NCBI RefSeq assembly: GCF_000721175.1
Contig: NZ_JOEZ01000007.1
Coordinates: 310,001-374,000 of the forward strand
DNA from: Streptomyces anulatus
GTDB taxonomy: Bacteria; Actinomycetota; Actinomycetes; Streptomycetales; Streptomycetaceae
DNA length: 64,000 bases
Direction: 5' to 3'
Made by a program: the position numbers and the translations under genes. The notes below the pieces were generated by a model, which had not been told where the DNA came from, searched no databases, and saw nothing but the letters and a program-made list of their open reading frames with translations. Of this stretch, positions 7,818 to 15,533 are shown in pieces; position 1 is the stretch's first letter, and each line of letters begins with the position of its first letter.

Positions 7818-9012
7818 GACGCGCGTGTCCCTTCCGCTCGGGTGCGGACGCCCGTACGACGAGGGAGCCCCCGCCGCCGCGCCGCCCGCCCTGCTCGTAA
7901 CCCCGGAACGCGGCCCAGCACACCAGCAGTGCCAGGGCGAACACCGGCACCCAGAGCACCCGGGCGACCACCCAGCCGGCGCCGTCGGGCACGGTGTGCA
8001 GCCCAGGCAGCGGGCCGTCCGCGATCAGCAGCGCGCTCGTCGTGACGACGATCATCGCGGTCTGGTGCCAGAGGAACACGGTCATCGCCGACAGGTTCAC
8101 CACCGCCACCACCGCCCAGGCGGCCGGCCTGCGCAGCGCCCGGCGCAGTGGCCCGAGCAGCAGCAGCGCCGCCCCGCACTGCGCCAGGCCGAACGCCACG
8201 GCGGCCAGGCTCGGCGGGTCCAGATTGGAGATCCGGCCGCCCGGAACGCCGACCATGGAGGCCGGATACCCGGCCCACAGCACCAGTGCGACGGCCGCCG
8301 AGCCCCCGCCGAACAGCAACACCCAACGGTTCCACCGGCCGCGCAGCCCGCCCCGGGCCACCAGCGCCCCCAGGCAGTACGGCACCAGCCAGCCCGCGAC
8401 CACGTTGATCCACCCCAGCTCCGGCGGACCGCCGAGGCCGAACCGTACGAGGTCGACGTGCAGAACCACCACGAGCGGCCACAGCGGGTGCAGCCGGGCC
8501 ACCAGCGGTGTCAGCGCGGTCAGCGCGGCGAAGACGAGCAGGAACCACAGCGGCGACCAGACCAGCTTGGCCAGCGCCCGGACCGTCGGTTCGCCCACCC
8601 CGGCCATCAGCATGACGGCCGCCGCGAGCGTCCACACCATGAGCACCGCCGCCACCGGCCGGAACAGCCGCGCCAGCCGACCGCCCACCCACGGCCCGTA
8701 CGGCACACCCCGCTTCCGAGCCGAGGCCCAACTCCCCGCCGCCACCTGCCCGCCCACCAGGAAGAACACCGCGAGTGTCTGGAACACCCAGGAGACCGGC
8801 GTGAGTTCGGGCAGATACGTCAGCGGGCTCGCCCCGCGTACGGTGCCGCTGTCCGCGACCAGCGCGGTCACCAGCCAGTGCCCGCCCACCACGCCGAGGA
8901 TCGCCAGGGCCCGCAGGGCGTCCACGGCCCGGTCGCGGCCGGGCGGGGTGGCGGCCTCGATACGCGCGACGAGACCGCGCAGGTCCTTGCGTTCGCGCAC
9001 GTCCTTACGCAC
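7810..9012 (-). CDS. Acyltransferase 3 family membrane protein
   Basis: A 400-residue polytopic membrane protein of the acyltransferase-3 family. It opens with AVDALRALAILGVVGGHWLV, the family's first membrane helix with RALAILxVxxxH, where the Arg and His are thought to be catalytic. About ten membrane segments follow and the C-terminus is an Arg-rich cytoplasmic tail. Such enzymes O-acetylate or O-acylate sugars, peptidoglycan or secondary metabolites at the membrane. The gene is translationally overlapped on both sides (8 bp with the hydrolase, 8 bp with the sensor kinase). Its position beside a membrane sensor suggests that acylated envelope material is part of the regulated process, which is inference. 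Confidence 0.88.
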   Translation of the reverse strand: MRKDVRERKDLRGLVARIEAATPPGRDRAVDALRALAILGVVGGHWLVTALVADSGTVRGASPLTYLPELTPVSWVFQTLAVFFLVGGQVAAGSWASARKRGVPYGPWVGGRLARLFRPVAAVLMVWTLAAAVMLMAGVGEPTVRALAKLVWSPLWFLLVFAALTALTPLVARLHPLWPLVVVLHVDLVRFGLGGPPELGWINVVAGWLVPYCLGALVARGGLRGRWNRWVLLFGGGSAAVALVLWAGYPASMVGVPGGRISNLDPPSLAAVAFGLAQCGAALLLLGPLRRALRRPAAWAVVAVVNLSAMTVFLWHQTAMIVVTTSALLIADGPLPGLHTVPDGAGWVVARVLWVPVFALALLVCWAAFRGYEQGGRRGGGGSLVVRASAPERKGHARRA

Positions 9013-9973
9013 GGGAGGCCTCCAGCGGTTCGGCGCCCGCCACGATCCGGCCCAGGTTCGTCAGGGACCGCGACCCGGGCAGCAGATAGTCGCTGTGGCC
9101 CCCGTCGCCCGCGTCGAACACCTCGGCCCCGAACCGTTCCGCCACCGGATCGGTCCCGAACCCCACCGTCGCGACGAACGGCACCCGCACCCGGACATGC
9201 GGCACCCGGGCGATCCAGTCCCCGCCGCTCCGGCCCGCCCACACCCGCCCACCGGTGCGCAGCGAGGCCACGTCCTCGACCCCGACTCCGGGACTGCCGT
9301 AGAGGACGAGGGCGTCGGCCGAGGTCCCCGGCGCGGACCGGGCGCAGATCACCGAACCGTAGGAGTGGCAGAGCAGGCTGATCCGGGCGGCGGGCCGCAC
9401 CGCGCGCAGCCCGGCCACCAGCGCACGCAGCCCCGGCGCGGCCCTGTCCGCCCGGCCGGTGGTCAGGGCGGCCGGGCTGACGGTGGCGGGCGAGCGGTAC
9501 CCCAGCCAGACGACCACGGCCGCGCCCTCGCCCAACTGGCGCTGCAACGCCACCGCCCCGCGCCGCAGCCGCCCGTACGCGTCCAGGCCGACGCCGGCCC
9601 CGGGCACCAGCACCGCGATCCGCCGGGCCGTGACCAGCTCCCCGACGACCTCCGTACCGCGGCCGCCGTCGCGCCCGTCGAAGGACAGGAACTGCCGCCC
9701 CGGCGCGGCCATCGCCCGCAGCGAGGCCGCCCGCTTCAGGTCCCCGTGCGCCTCCGCCGCCCGCCCGGCCGCCCGGATGTCCCGCCGGCTCACCGCGTAC
9801 CGCTCCGCCAACCCCGCCGGGCCCGTCTCGCGCAGCGGCCCGAGGGCGGTCGGCGCGGGTGCGGGCACGGCGGCGGGCCGGGCTGCTCCGGACACCGGCA
9901 CGGCCACGGCAAAGGTGACGAGGGCGGCGAGCAGAGCGCGGCGCAGACGGGGTCTGCGCGGGCGGTCGGGCAT
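9005..9973 (-). CDS. Secreted alpha/beta hydrolase (Abhydrolase_8/DUF1023 type)
   Basis: A 322-residue protein with an Arg-rich start and a hydrophobic core (RRALLAALVTFAVAVPVSG) that acts as a signal peptide or anchor. The catalytic region has IAVLVPGAGVGLDAYG, an oxyanion-type loop, and the nucleophile elbow LLCHSYGSVIC, a G/H-x-S-x-G motif, at about residue 200. A late GDGGHSDYLL supplies the catalytic His. This is the DUF1023 family, whose substrates are unknown. It is the first gene of a run in which each gene overlaps the next (8, 8 and 4 bp). The promoter probably lies in the 142-bp gap upstream, which contains repeated CTCAGG half-sites. Confidence 0.85.
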   Translation of the reverse strand: MPDRPRRPRLRRALLAALVTFAVAVPVSGAARPAAVPAPAPTALGPLRETGPAGLAERYAVSRRDIRAAGRAAEAHGDLKRAASLRAMAAPGRQFLSFDGRDGGRGTEVVGELVTARRIAVLVPGAGVGLDAYGRLRRGAVALQRQLGEGAAVVVWLGYRSPATVSPAALTTGRADRAAPGLRALVAGLRAVRPAARISLLCHSYGSVICARSAPGTSADALVLYGSPGVGVEDVASLRTGGRVWAGRSGGDWIARVPHVRVRVPFVATVGFGTDPVAERFGAEVFDAGDGGHSDYLLPGSRSLTNLGRIVAGAEPLEASRA

Positions 9974-10054
9974 GGGGCGAGGTCCTTCCGTACCGGGGCC
10001 TTGGGGTGCTTCCGGTACAGAAGTTATGGACGAGGGGCGGTAGCCGACGTCCCG

Positions 10055-10087
10055 CTCAGGAGTGCACCTGAGGGGTGGCTCTCAGGT
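10055..10087. promoter_or_regulatory. Clustered CTCAGG/CCTGAG half-sites
   Basis: CTCAGG (10055-10060), CCTGAG (10067-10072) and CTCAGG (10081-10086) form two overlapping inverted repeats, the second with 7-bp arms (ACCTGAG / CTCAGGT, 8-nt spacer). They lie 82 bp upstream of the hydrolase that opens the two-component operon and 30 bp downstream of the hydrolase at 10116. They could be an operator for the operon's own regulator or part of the upstream gene's terminator. Confidence 0.35.
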
Positions 10088-10115
10088 ATGACGCGGGTGA
10101 CGCGGGCCCGGGGTT

Positions 10116-10988
10116 TCAGCTCCGGCCGGTGTGCCCCAGGATCGCGGCGGCGAGCGGGGCGTGCACCTCGCGGGGGAGGGCGTGGCCCATGCCGGGGATC
10201 TCCACGAGCCGGGCACCGCGGATCGCCTGGGCGAGGTGCTCGGCGTGCGGCGGCGGGGCGACCGGTTCGGCGGGGGCCGAGACGACCAGGGTGGGCACGT
10301 GGGTCCGGGCGAGCTGCTCGGTGCGCTCCATGCCGGAGTAGTCGGCGCGGGCGTGCGCGGTGCCGGCGCGGTGGTGCCCGGTGTGCTCGATGATCCGGCG
10401 CTCCGATGCGCGGGCGTAGTCGGCGTCGAACGGGATCCGGCCGCCGCCGAGCGCCCGCCAGTGTTCGACCCGGCGCTCCAACTCGCCCTCCGGGCCGTGG
10501 TCCTCGACGGGCCGCGACCACAGCTCCATCAGCTCCGGGGCGACGCCGGGGAGCTGCTCGGGCGGGATCCGGGTGCCGTCCGGGGCGGTGTACGGGACGT
10601 AGCTGAGAGCGTTCGTCCCGATCACCGTGGCGCTCAGCAGCCGCTCGGGGTGATCGGCGATCAGCAACTGCGTGAGCATCCCGCCCAGCGACATCCCCAC
10701 GACGTGCGCCCGCTCCACCTCGAACGCGTCCAGCACCGCCACGGCGTCCTCGGCCAGCGCCGTGAGCGGATAGGGCTCGTCGTCGAAGGCCCACGTGGAG
10801 CGGCCGGTGTCCCGGTGGTCGTACCGGATCACGCGGTGCCGGGCGGCGAGCAACTCCACCAGCTCGTCGGGCCAGCCGAGCCCGGACGCCTGCGCGCCCA
10901 TGACGAGCAGCAGGGCGGGGGCGTCGGGAGCGCCGTGGTCCTGCGCCCAGAGGCGCACGCCGGGGGCGACGTCGACGAAGCGTTCCAT
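10116..10988 (-). CDS. Alpha/beta hydrolase
   Basis: A 290-residue cytoplasmic alpha/beta hydrolase. It has the oxyanion region LLLVMGAQASGLGW, the RYDHRDTGRS turn that precedes the second core strand, the nucleophile elbow VVGMSLGGML (G-x-S-x-G, about residue 99), and the C-terminal IPGMGHALP containing the catalytic His. This layout is close to the lactonase/esterase group that includes aclacinomycin methylesterase RdmC, but the substrate cannot be inferred. I chose ATG 10988 because GCGAGG lies just upstream and the frame begins MERFVDVAPGVRLW. An 18-bp perfect palindrome of TetR-operator type lies 33 bp upstream, so the gene was probably controlled by a TetR regulator that is not present here. 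Confidence 0.9.
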   Translation of the reverse strand: MERFVDVAPGVRLWAQDHGAPDAPALLLVMGAQASGLGWPDELVELLAARHRVIRYDHRDTGRSTWAFDDEPYPLTALAEDAVAVLDAFEVERAHVVGMSLGGMLTQLLIADHPERLLSATVIGTNALSYVPYTAPDGTRIPPEQLPGVAPELMELWSRPVEDHGPEGELERRVEHWRALGGGRIPFDADYARASERRIIEHTGHHRAGTAHARADYSGMERTEQLARTHVPTLVVSAPAEPVAPPPHAEHLAQAIRGARLVEIPGMGHALPREVHAPLAAAILGHTGRS

Positions 10989-11021
10989 GGGGGACCTCGC
11001 TGTTCTGGTGAGCAACTGATT

Positions 11022-11039
11022 AGACGATACGTATCGTCT
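11022..11039. promoter_or_regulatory. Perfect 18-bp palindrome, TetR-type operator
   Basis: AGACGATACGTATCGTCT is a perfect inverted repeat with no spacer. This form is typical of TetR-family operators. It lies in the promoter region of the hydrolase at 10116-10988. No TetR gene is adjacent: the sequence to its right is gene debris at the edge of the island. Confidence 0.65.
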
Positions 11040-11040
11040 C

Positions 11041-11167
11041 GTCTCTCCGGCTCTTCGACTGGGACACGCCCGGCCCGCCTGTCGAGTACGGCACTCGCGC
11101 GTTCGAACAGGAATCTGACCGCTTCAGTTAGCACCGTTCCGGCAAGCACCGGAAACGCCAGCGGATC
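11041..11167 (-). pseudogene. Fragment of a hypothetical helical protein
   Basis: Read on the minus strand, this stretch encodes DPLAFPVLAGTVLTEAVRFL followed by FERASAVLDRRAGR. I recognise this as the usual N-terminus of small Streptomyces hypothetical proteins (a DPxxLAVLGxxxLTExxxFL helix). There is no start codon in frame before it, a TAA lies a few codons upstream, and downstream the frame runs into the operator and the hydrolase gene. It is therefore at most a remnant left at the island edge. Confidence 0.3.
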
Positions 11168-11372
11168 CCTGATGTGTCCCCTCCCCGTTCCCCATTACAC
11201 CCTGACGTGGCACGGGAGCGCGCGGCGCCAGATCAAACGCAAAGCATGACTCAACGTATGGACTTGATTACCGAGGCGAAAGAATCAATCACGCCAGCAT
11301 CGAGCCGCTGGAAGGGGCAAGTGTCCGAATTGTGGCATCGGTATCTCCTTGGTGCTCTTGCCGAGCCGGTAG
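11168..11372. other. Non-coding stretch at the left part of the island
   Basis: No credible gene is seen. A 6-bp inverted repeat TTGATT (11264-11269) / AATCAA (11283-11288) is the only structure noticed. Together with the preceding fragment it makes a gene-free gap of about 380 bp between the hydrolase promoter and the NUDIX gene, and it probably marks a recombination scar. Confidence 0.4.
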
Positions 11373-11870
11373 TCAGCCCCAACCGTCCAGGGATACCTGG
11401 GGCCCATCGGCCAGGTAACGACGGAGGGCGCTTGCGGTGGTCTCCACGAATTCCTCGGGGATGGCGTCTGCGTCGACCCAGCGGACCTGGGAGTGCTTGC
11501 GGGGTTCACGGTTTTCGGGTTCGCCGGTCCATTCGTGGGCGGCGAAGACGACCGTGAGGAAGCCGTTGGGGGCCTCGATGCCCCAGGCGCCGTGGATGAT
11601 GTGAGCGACCTTGAGGGACTCGGGCTTCACCGTGAGGCCCGTCTCCTCGTAAAGCTCACGGACCGCCGTCTCGGTGATGGGCTCGCCCGGCTCGCTCTTG
11701 CCGACCGGCAGGTCCCACATTCCCTGGGCGAACTTGGCGTTCTCGCTGCGCTGGAGAAGGACGACGCGGTTGGTGGCCTCGTCGTGGACGATGACGGCCG
11801 CGACCAGCAGGGTCATGGATTCGAGCGCCGGTTTGAGGGCCTTCGGCTGATCGTCGGTCTGCTGGGTCAC
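11373..11870 (-). CDS. NUDIX hydrolase
   Basis: A 165-residue NUDIX protein. The Nudix box G-x5-E-x7-REU-x-EE-x-GU is complete: GKSEPGE, then PITETAV, then RELYEETGL, with the REL and EE residues that bind the divalent metal. Upstream is the core strand AAVIVHDEATNRVVLLQRS and downstream FLTVVFAAHEW. The family hydrolyses nucleoside diphosphates linked to other moieties; the substrate here is unknown. An ATG at 11903 would add 11 residues, but GTG 11870 has a clear AGGGA eight bases upstream while the ATG has none, so I prefer 11870. It lies directly behind the truncated regulator gene and may once have been in its operon. Confidence 0.9.
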   Translation of the reverse strand: MTQQTDDQPKALKPALESMTLLVAAVIVHDEATNRVVLLQRSENAKFAQGMWDLPVGKSEPGEPITETAVRELYEETGLTVKPESLKVAHIIHGAWGIEAPNGFLTVVFAAHEWTGEPENREPRKHSQVRWVDADAIPEEFVETTASALRRYLADGPQVSLDGWG

Positions 11871-11904
11871 GATGTTCCCTTCGTCAGGCGGGTTGTTGGG
11901 CATG

Positions 11905-12645
11905 TTAGGCGAGGGACTCGCGGGCTCGGCTGGCGAGATCTGCGGCTCCGGGGACGCGGCGGCGCTGGTAGATCCCGAGCGTCGAGCGGATCGAGGTGAT
12001 CGCCTTCCGGGTGCGATCGGAGGTCATGCCCTCCATGAGGACCAGGGCCTGGGTCCAGGCGGCGACCGCTTCGTCGGCGCGGGCCTGGGTGGCGAGGCTG
12101 TCGCCGAGGTCGGCGTGGGTGAGGGCGTGGACGCGCTTGTACTTCTCCGGGTGCCAGCGGGTGAGCGCGTCGCGGTGCTGTTGTTCCGTTCCGATGTGGT
12201 CGGCGAGGTCGGTCAGTGTGCGTGCGGTGTGGCTGGCCACAGTGCCTGCGGCGGGGCCACTCACGCGGGAGAAACTGGGCTGGGGACCGTCCTCGCGCAG
12301 GAGGGCGTCTTCGGCGGCGAGGAGAGCGCGGGCGGCCAATGGGTTCTCGCCAACGGCTGCGTAGGCGCGGGCGTGCGTGATGTGGAGGAGCGCTTCGGTC
12401 TGGCCGTCCACATGGCCGAGGCCGCGGGCGAGGGCGCCTTTGACGAGGTCCACGCAGTGATGGGGTTGCTTGAGGCTGAGGGACTGGTGGGCGAGGGCAC
12501 GCATCATCCAGGCGGCATGGCCGTGGGGGTCGGCTTCGCAGGCGAGCTGGTAGCCGACCTGGTAGTAGCGCTGGGCAGCGCCTTCTTGTCCAAGGTCGTG
12601 GTGCTTCCACCCTGTTGTCGCCGCAGAGACTGTGTCCCATCCAGG
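11905..12645 (-). pseudogene. 5'-truncated XRE/TPR regulator-like gene
   Basis: The frame encodes a helical repeat protein beginning around DTVSAATTGWKHHDLG, then AAQRYYQVGYQLACEADPHG and a series of TPR-like helices (HCVDLVKGALARGLGHVDG, LLHITHARAYAAVGENPLAA) and ending at TAA 11905-11907. This is the C-terminal domain of a common Streptomyces regulator family with an N-terminal Cro/C1 helix-turn-helix. The DNA-binding half is missing: beyond about 12645 the frame is open but its translation has no relation to the family, and there is no start codon with a ribosome-binding site. The gene is therefore cut at its 5' end, probably by the event that brought in the DUF3825 gene. A start at an internal codon giving a short helical protein cannot be excluded. 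Confidence 0.6.
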
Positions 12646-12748
12646 TCGTGTCGTTTTAGGACAGCAGCTGCGCCTGGAGCCGTGTCCCGCGAGGGGCACG
12701 GGAAGTGTCTCGTTTCGTGGAGCAAACGAATCTAGCGGTGTGGTGCAC

Positions 12749-12776
12749 GTCACCACCAGGGGATCTTGGTGGTGAC
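12749..12776 (-). terminator. 10-bp stem hairpin after the DUF3825 gene
   Basis: GTCACCACCA (12749-12758) and TGGTGGTGAC (12767-12776) are perfectly complementary with an 8-nt loop. The hairpin begins about 40 bp after the stop of the minus-strand DUF3825 gene, which is where its terminator would be expected. There is no clear U-tract. Confidence 0.5.
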
Positions 12777-12814
12777 GCCATTCCCCTGATCTCGGACTCG
12801 TCAGTGGTTGGCGC

Positions 12815-13750
12815 TCACGAGGTCTGATCATCGCTGGCGGGTTGCAACCAGTCACTGTCGGGGCGAGCAAGCAACCTCGCATTGCTGTACGCCATCGCGG
12901 TCGTGAGCACCGTGTGCCCGCGGTAGAACTCCCCCTGACGTGACACGACCAAGGCCAGGTCGACCATGCTCGCGTCGAGAAGGGACAGGGGAAGCAGCAG
13001 TTGGACGGTGTCCTGTGCTGGGTACCAAGTCGGCACTGCCGCCTTGTAGTTACGGCGGACTCGGTCCTCCGCTCCATCTACGGCACCCCTCAGCGCCATG
13101 CGAGCCAGGTGCGGGTTACCTCGAAGAGGTACAGGGAAGCGATCAAGGTTTCCCTGGTCGTCGAGAATATGGTCCACGCTCACGACCAGCTCCCGGCGCC
13201 AGTCATAGATGTACTCTGCCGGGTCCTCGGTGTACGTCACAAAGTCAGGCCGCAAAGACGGTGGGAAGTTGTCCATGAAGTCGCGGCTGCTGGCCAGTCG
13301 CCAACCGACGAAGACCCATGGCTGGCTATCAAGTCGGTCATTGCGGCGAAATAGGCCATAGATCGTCTCCTGTCGCGCAGTTGCCAGTCCTGTGTTGAAC
13401 GCGGTGAACCCGCCGTCGGCGGTGGTCGAAATCTTGCTCTGCTGGCTCGCGCGCTCGAAAGTCCACCGGATGTAGTTACGAAGGATGCGGTTGCCTCCCT
13501 GCGCTTCGGGACCTCGGCCATCCCAGCTCTCGGGCTCGGCCATTTCCTCCAAGCGGTCGAAGAGGTCAGGGTCACCATCGCCGTCGCGGAGACTGGCAGC
13601 AGATCGCACGTAGCCCATGTGCGCGTAGTCGTAGAGGGCATTTCCCGATGGCCGAGACGGCCGGACTGCGGGTGGCGGCACGGTGCCGTCGAAGTGCTGC
13701 TTCAAGCGAGCAATGTCTGCTGGCGTCGCCGACTGATTCTGGGCTGTCAC
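12815..13750 (-). CDS. DUF3825 domain-containing protein
   Basis: A 311-residue protein that matches DUF3825 over most of its length: FNTGLATARQETIYGLFRRN, PWVFVGWRLASS, the YIYDWRRELVVSVDHILDD strand-turn, NYKAAVPTWYPAQDTVQLLLPL, and the C-terminal LTTAMAYSNARLLARPDSDW. The N-terminal 40 residues are polar and probably unfolded. The domain is found in bacteria alone or joined to RNA-related modules such as LOTUS or cold-shock domains, so a role in RNA metabolism is suspected but not shown. The gene stands alone between a truncated regulator and the peptide deformylase, and its base composition looks less GC-rich than that of the neighbours, which fits an acquired gene. Confidence 0.8.
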   Translation of the reverse strand: MTAQNQSATPADIARLKQHFDGTVPPPAVRPSRPSGNALYDYAHMGYVRSAASLRDGDGDPDLFDRLEEMAEPESWDGRGPEAQGGNRILRNYIRWTFERASQQSKISTTADGGFTAFNTGLATARQETIYGLFRRNDRLDSQPWVFVGWRLASSRDFMDNFPPSLRPDFVTYTEDPAEYIYDWRRELVVSVDHILDDQGNLDRFPVPLRGNPHLARMALRGAVDGAEDRVRRNYKAAVPTWYPAQDTVQLLLPLSLLDASMVDLALVVSRQGEFYRGHTVLTTAMAYSNARLLARPDSDWLQPASDDQTS

Positions 13751-13851
13751 GAAAACCTTCTCAAGGGCTCGATATGGGAAGTACTTGGATCACAGTCCAG
13801 GGCCGTCACTGCCGCGGGCTGGTGACTCGTTGAGCGGCTGGCCTGACACGC

Positions 13852-14415
13852 CTACTCGTACGCCCACGCGCGCCCGGTCTGGCGGTACTCCTCCACGGGG
13901 ATTGGGTCGACGCCGGTCCTCATGCGGGCCGTGTACAGCAGGCCGTCGAGGTGGTCGATCTCGTGGTGGATGAGGCGAGCGAGACCGCGGTCGTACCCAG
14001 TGGTCACGGTCTCGCCGGTCAGGGCCGTGGTCTCGACGGTGATCTCCAGTGGGCGGGGTACGAGGCCGCGGACGTCGAAAAAGCTCAGACAGCCTTCGTA
14101 CTGCTCGTCCATCTCCTCGGCGCGGGTAGTGACCCGCGGGTTGAGCAGGATGATGGCGGGGGCGTCGCCGGGCGGCTGGACGACGGCGGCGGCCCGTGCG
14201 ATGCCGATCTGTGGAGCCGCGATGCCCATGCCCTTTGCGAAGGGGTGGACTTGGCCGATCCGCTCCATCGCGGCGAACAGCTCGTCCGCGACGCGCTCGG
14301 CCTCGTCGCGCTCGGCGGGCAGATCGAAGGCGCGGGCCGGGTCGGCGAGGATACCGGCGCCGTGCTGGACGACTCCGAGGTCTCGCATCTGCTGGCTGGG
14401 CCGCACGTCAATCAC
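13852..14415 (-). CDS. def: Accessory peptide deformylase
   Basis: A 187-residue peptide deformylase, which removes the formyl group from the N-terminal Met of nascent proteins. The three family motifs are present: motif 1 GMGIAAPQIG (GxGxAAxQ), motif 2 EGCLSF with the metal-binding Cys, and motif 3 HEIDHLDGLLY with the two metal His and catalytic Glu. The GTG start at 14415 has AGGGGA upstream and overlaps the TGA of the XRE regulator by 4 bp, so the enzyme is translated in step with a DNA-binding protein. Streptomycetes carry several deformylases; a copy under a dedicated regulator inside an island is probably not the housekeeping enzyme. Possible roles are resistance to deformylase inhibitors or processing of a specific product. 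Confidence 0.93.
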   Translation of the reverse strand: MIDVRPSQQMRDLGVVQHGAGILADPARAFDLPAERDEAERVADELFAAMERIGQVHPFAKGMGIAAPQIGIARAAAVVQPPGDAPAIILLNPRVTTRAEEMDEQYEGCLSFFDVRGLVPRPLEITVETTALTGETVTTGYDRGLARLIHHEIDHLDGLLYTARMRTGVDPIPVEEYRQTGRAWAYE

Positions 14416-15386
14416 CTGAAGTCCCCTTGTTCCGTGTTGTGTTCGGGCCGTGCCCGGAACCTCCATTCAAGACGGTACCGAGCGTGGAGGGCGGGTGTGG
14501 TCGTGATCCATGTGAATTGCCGGAGTTCACCTTCGTCACTGCGGACGGGCGGGGTCCGCAGTGGGGAGGCTTCGGCGGTCATGGAGGTCTCGGTGCCCCA
14601 CACGACGGGGTCGAGGCCGGCGGGGAAGGCAAGCTGTACTTCGAGTTGTTCGGTGGGCAGGCGGACGGCCCGCTGGAACCAGTTGCCCCACTTCTCGTCG
14701 CCGACGGTGTAGGCGTATTCGATCCACACGGATTCGCCCGGGTAGAGCGGGAAGCGACCGTGTTCGTTATCGAACAGCAGCCAGACTTCCTTGAAAGCGT
14801 CGCGGTCATGTTTGGCCTGCCAGCGCATCGCCTCGCCGCGGCAGGTGGCGGTGAGGTCGAGTTCGTCCCAGGTCAGCGGGTGGGCCCGGTAGTGGGCGTT
14901 GGACCGCTCGGGGTCGCCGGGGTAGCGGTCGACGGAGATGCGGATCAGGTAGCGGGTCACCGGTTCGGTGCCGGTATTCCGCAGCAGCCGGCGCATGGTG
15001 AGCCGGTAGGAGCAGCCGTCGTAGACCAGGCGGGCGGCGTCGTGTTCGACGACGAGGGCGGAGCCGGTGGCGTACGGCTGCTCGTGCCTGCGCTGGGCTG
15101 GCGGGGCCGTAGGTGGGCGCCGGGCCTTGGTCCGGGCCTGCTCGTAGTCGCCCCAGCGCCGCCAGATGGCCTTCCCGGCGTTCAGGTGCTCGTCGGCGAG
15201 CCGGGCGAACTCCTCGCTGGGCTTGTGCCGACCGGACTCGACGTGGCTGACGTACGACGGGTCGAATCCCATGGCCAGCGCTAACGCCCGCTTGGACATG
15301 CCACGTACTTCCCGCCAGTGGGCCACCTCGGCCGCGAAGTCCTCGGCCGCCTGCTCGACGGTGATCTCCTCGCCCTGCGCGTCCAT
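14412..15386 (-). CDS. XRE-family regulator with a C-terminal ligand-like domain
   Basis: A 324-residue protein. Residues about 18-70 form a Cro/C1-type helix-turn-helix (VAHWREVRGMSKRALALAMG, then FDPSYVSHVESGRHKPSEEF). The remaining 230 residues are a beta-rich domain with YDGCSYRLTMRRLLRNTG, RYLIRISVDRYPGDP and WIEYAYTVGDEKWGNWFQRA, which looks like the ligand or partner-binding half of a family of Streptomyces regulators without a named function. It overlaps the deformylase gene by 4 bp and is divergent from the glycosyltransferase operon, with 147 bp between the starts. It is the obvious candidate to control both directions. Confidence 0.85.
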   Translation of the reverse strand: MDAQGEEITVEQAAEDFAAEVAHWREVRGMSKRALALAMGFDPSYVSHVESGRHKPSEEFARLADEHLNAGKAIWRRWGDYEQARTKARRPPTAPPAQRRHEQPYATGSALVVEHDAARLVYDGCSYRLTMRRLLRNTGTEPVTRYLIRISVDRYPGDPERSNAHYRAHPLTWDELDLTATCRGEAMRWQAKHDRDAFKEVWLLFDNEHGRFPLYPGESVWIEYAYTVGDEKWGNWFQRAVRLPTEQLEVQLAFPAGLDPVVWGTETSMTAEASPLRTPPVRSDEGELRQFTWITTTPALHARYRLEWRFRARPEHNTEQGDFR

Positions 15387-15533
15387 CGAAGGCCAGCCCC
15401 CGCGTCATGGGTCAGTGAGCATGAATGAACCGTGAGTGATCCAAGTTCATCATCCCGTCACGGCTCGCGTCACCGTTTTCCTTCCCTCAGAGGCCCGGAT
15501 CGACCCCCGGGCGGATGAGGGAGGCGACGCATC
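15387..15533. promoter_or_regulatory. Divergent promoter region with an inverted repeat
   Basis: This 147-bp gap separates the XRE regulator and the glycosyltransferase operon. ATGAAC (15425-15430) and GTTCAT (15445-15450) form an inverted repeat with a 14-nt spacer, a possible operator. GAGGGAGG about 8-14 bp before the ATG at 15534 is the ribosome-binding site of the operon. No convincing -35/-10 pair was identified. Confidence 0.4.

Noticed and set aside
11095..11110. GTTCGAAC resembling a tRNA T-loop
   Set aside because: No acceptor, D or anticodon stems could be built around it on either strand.
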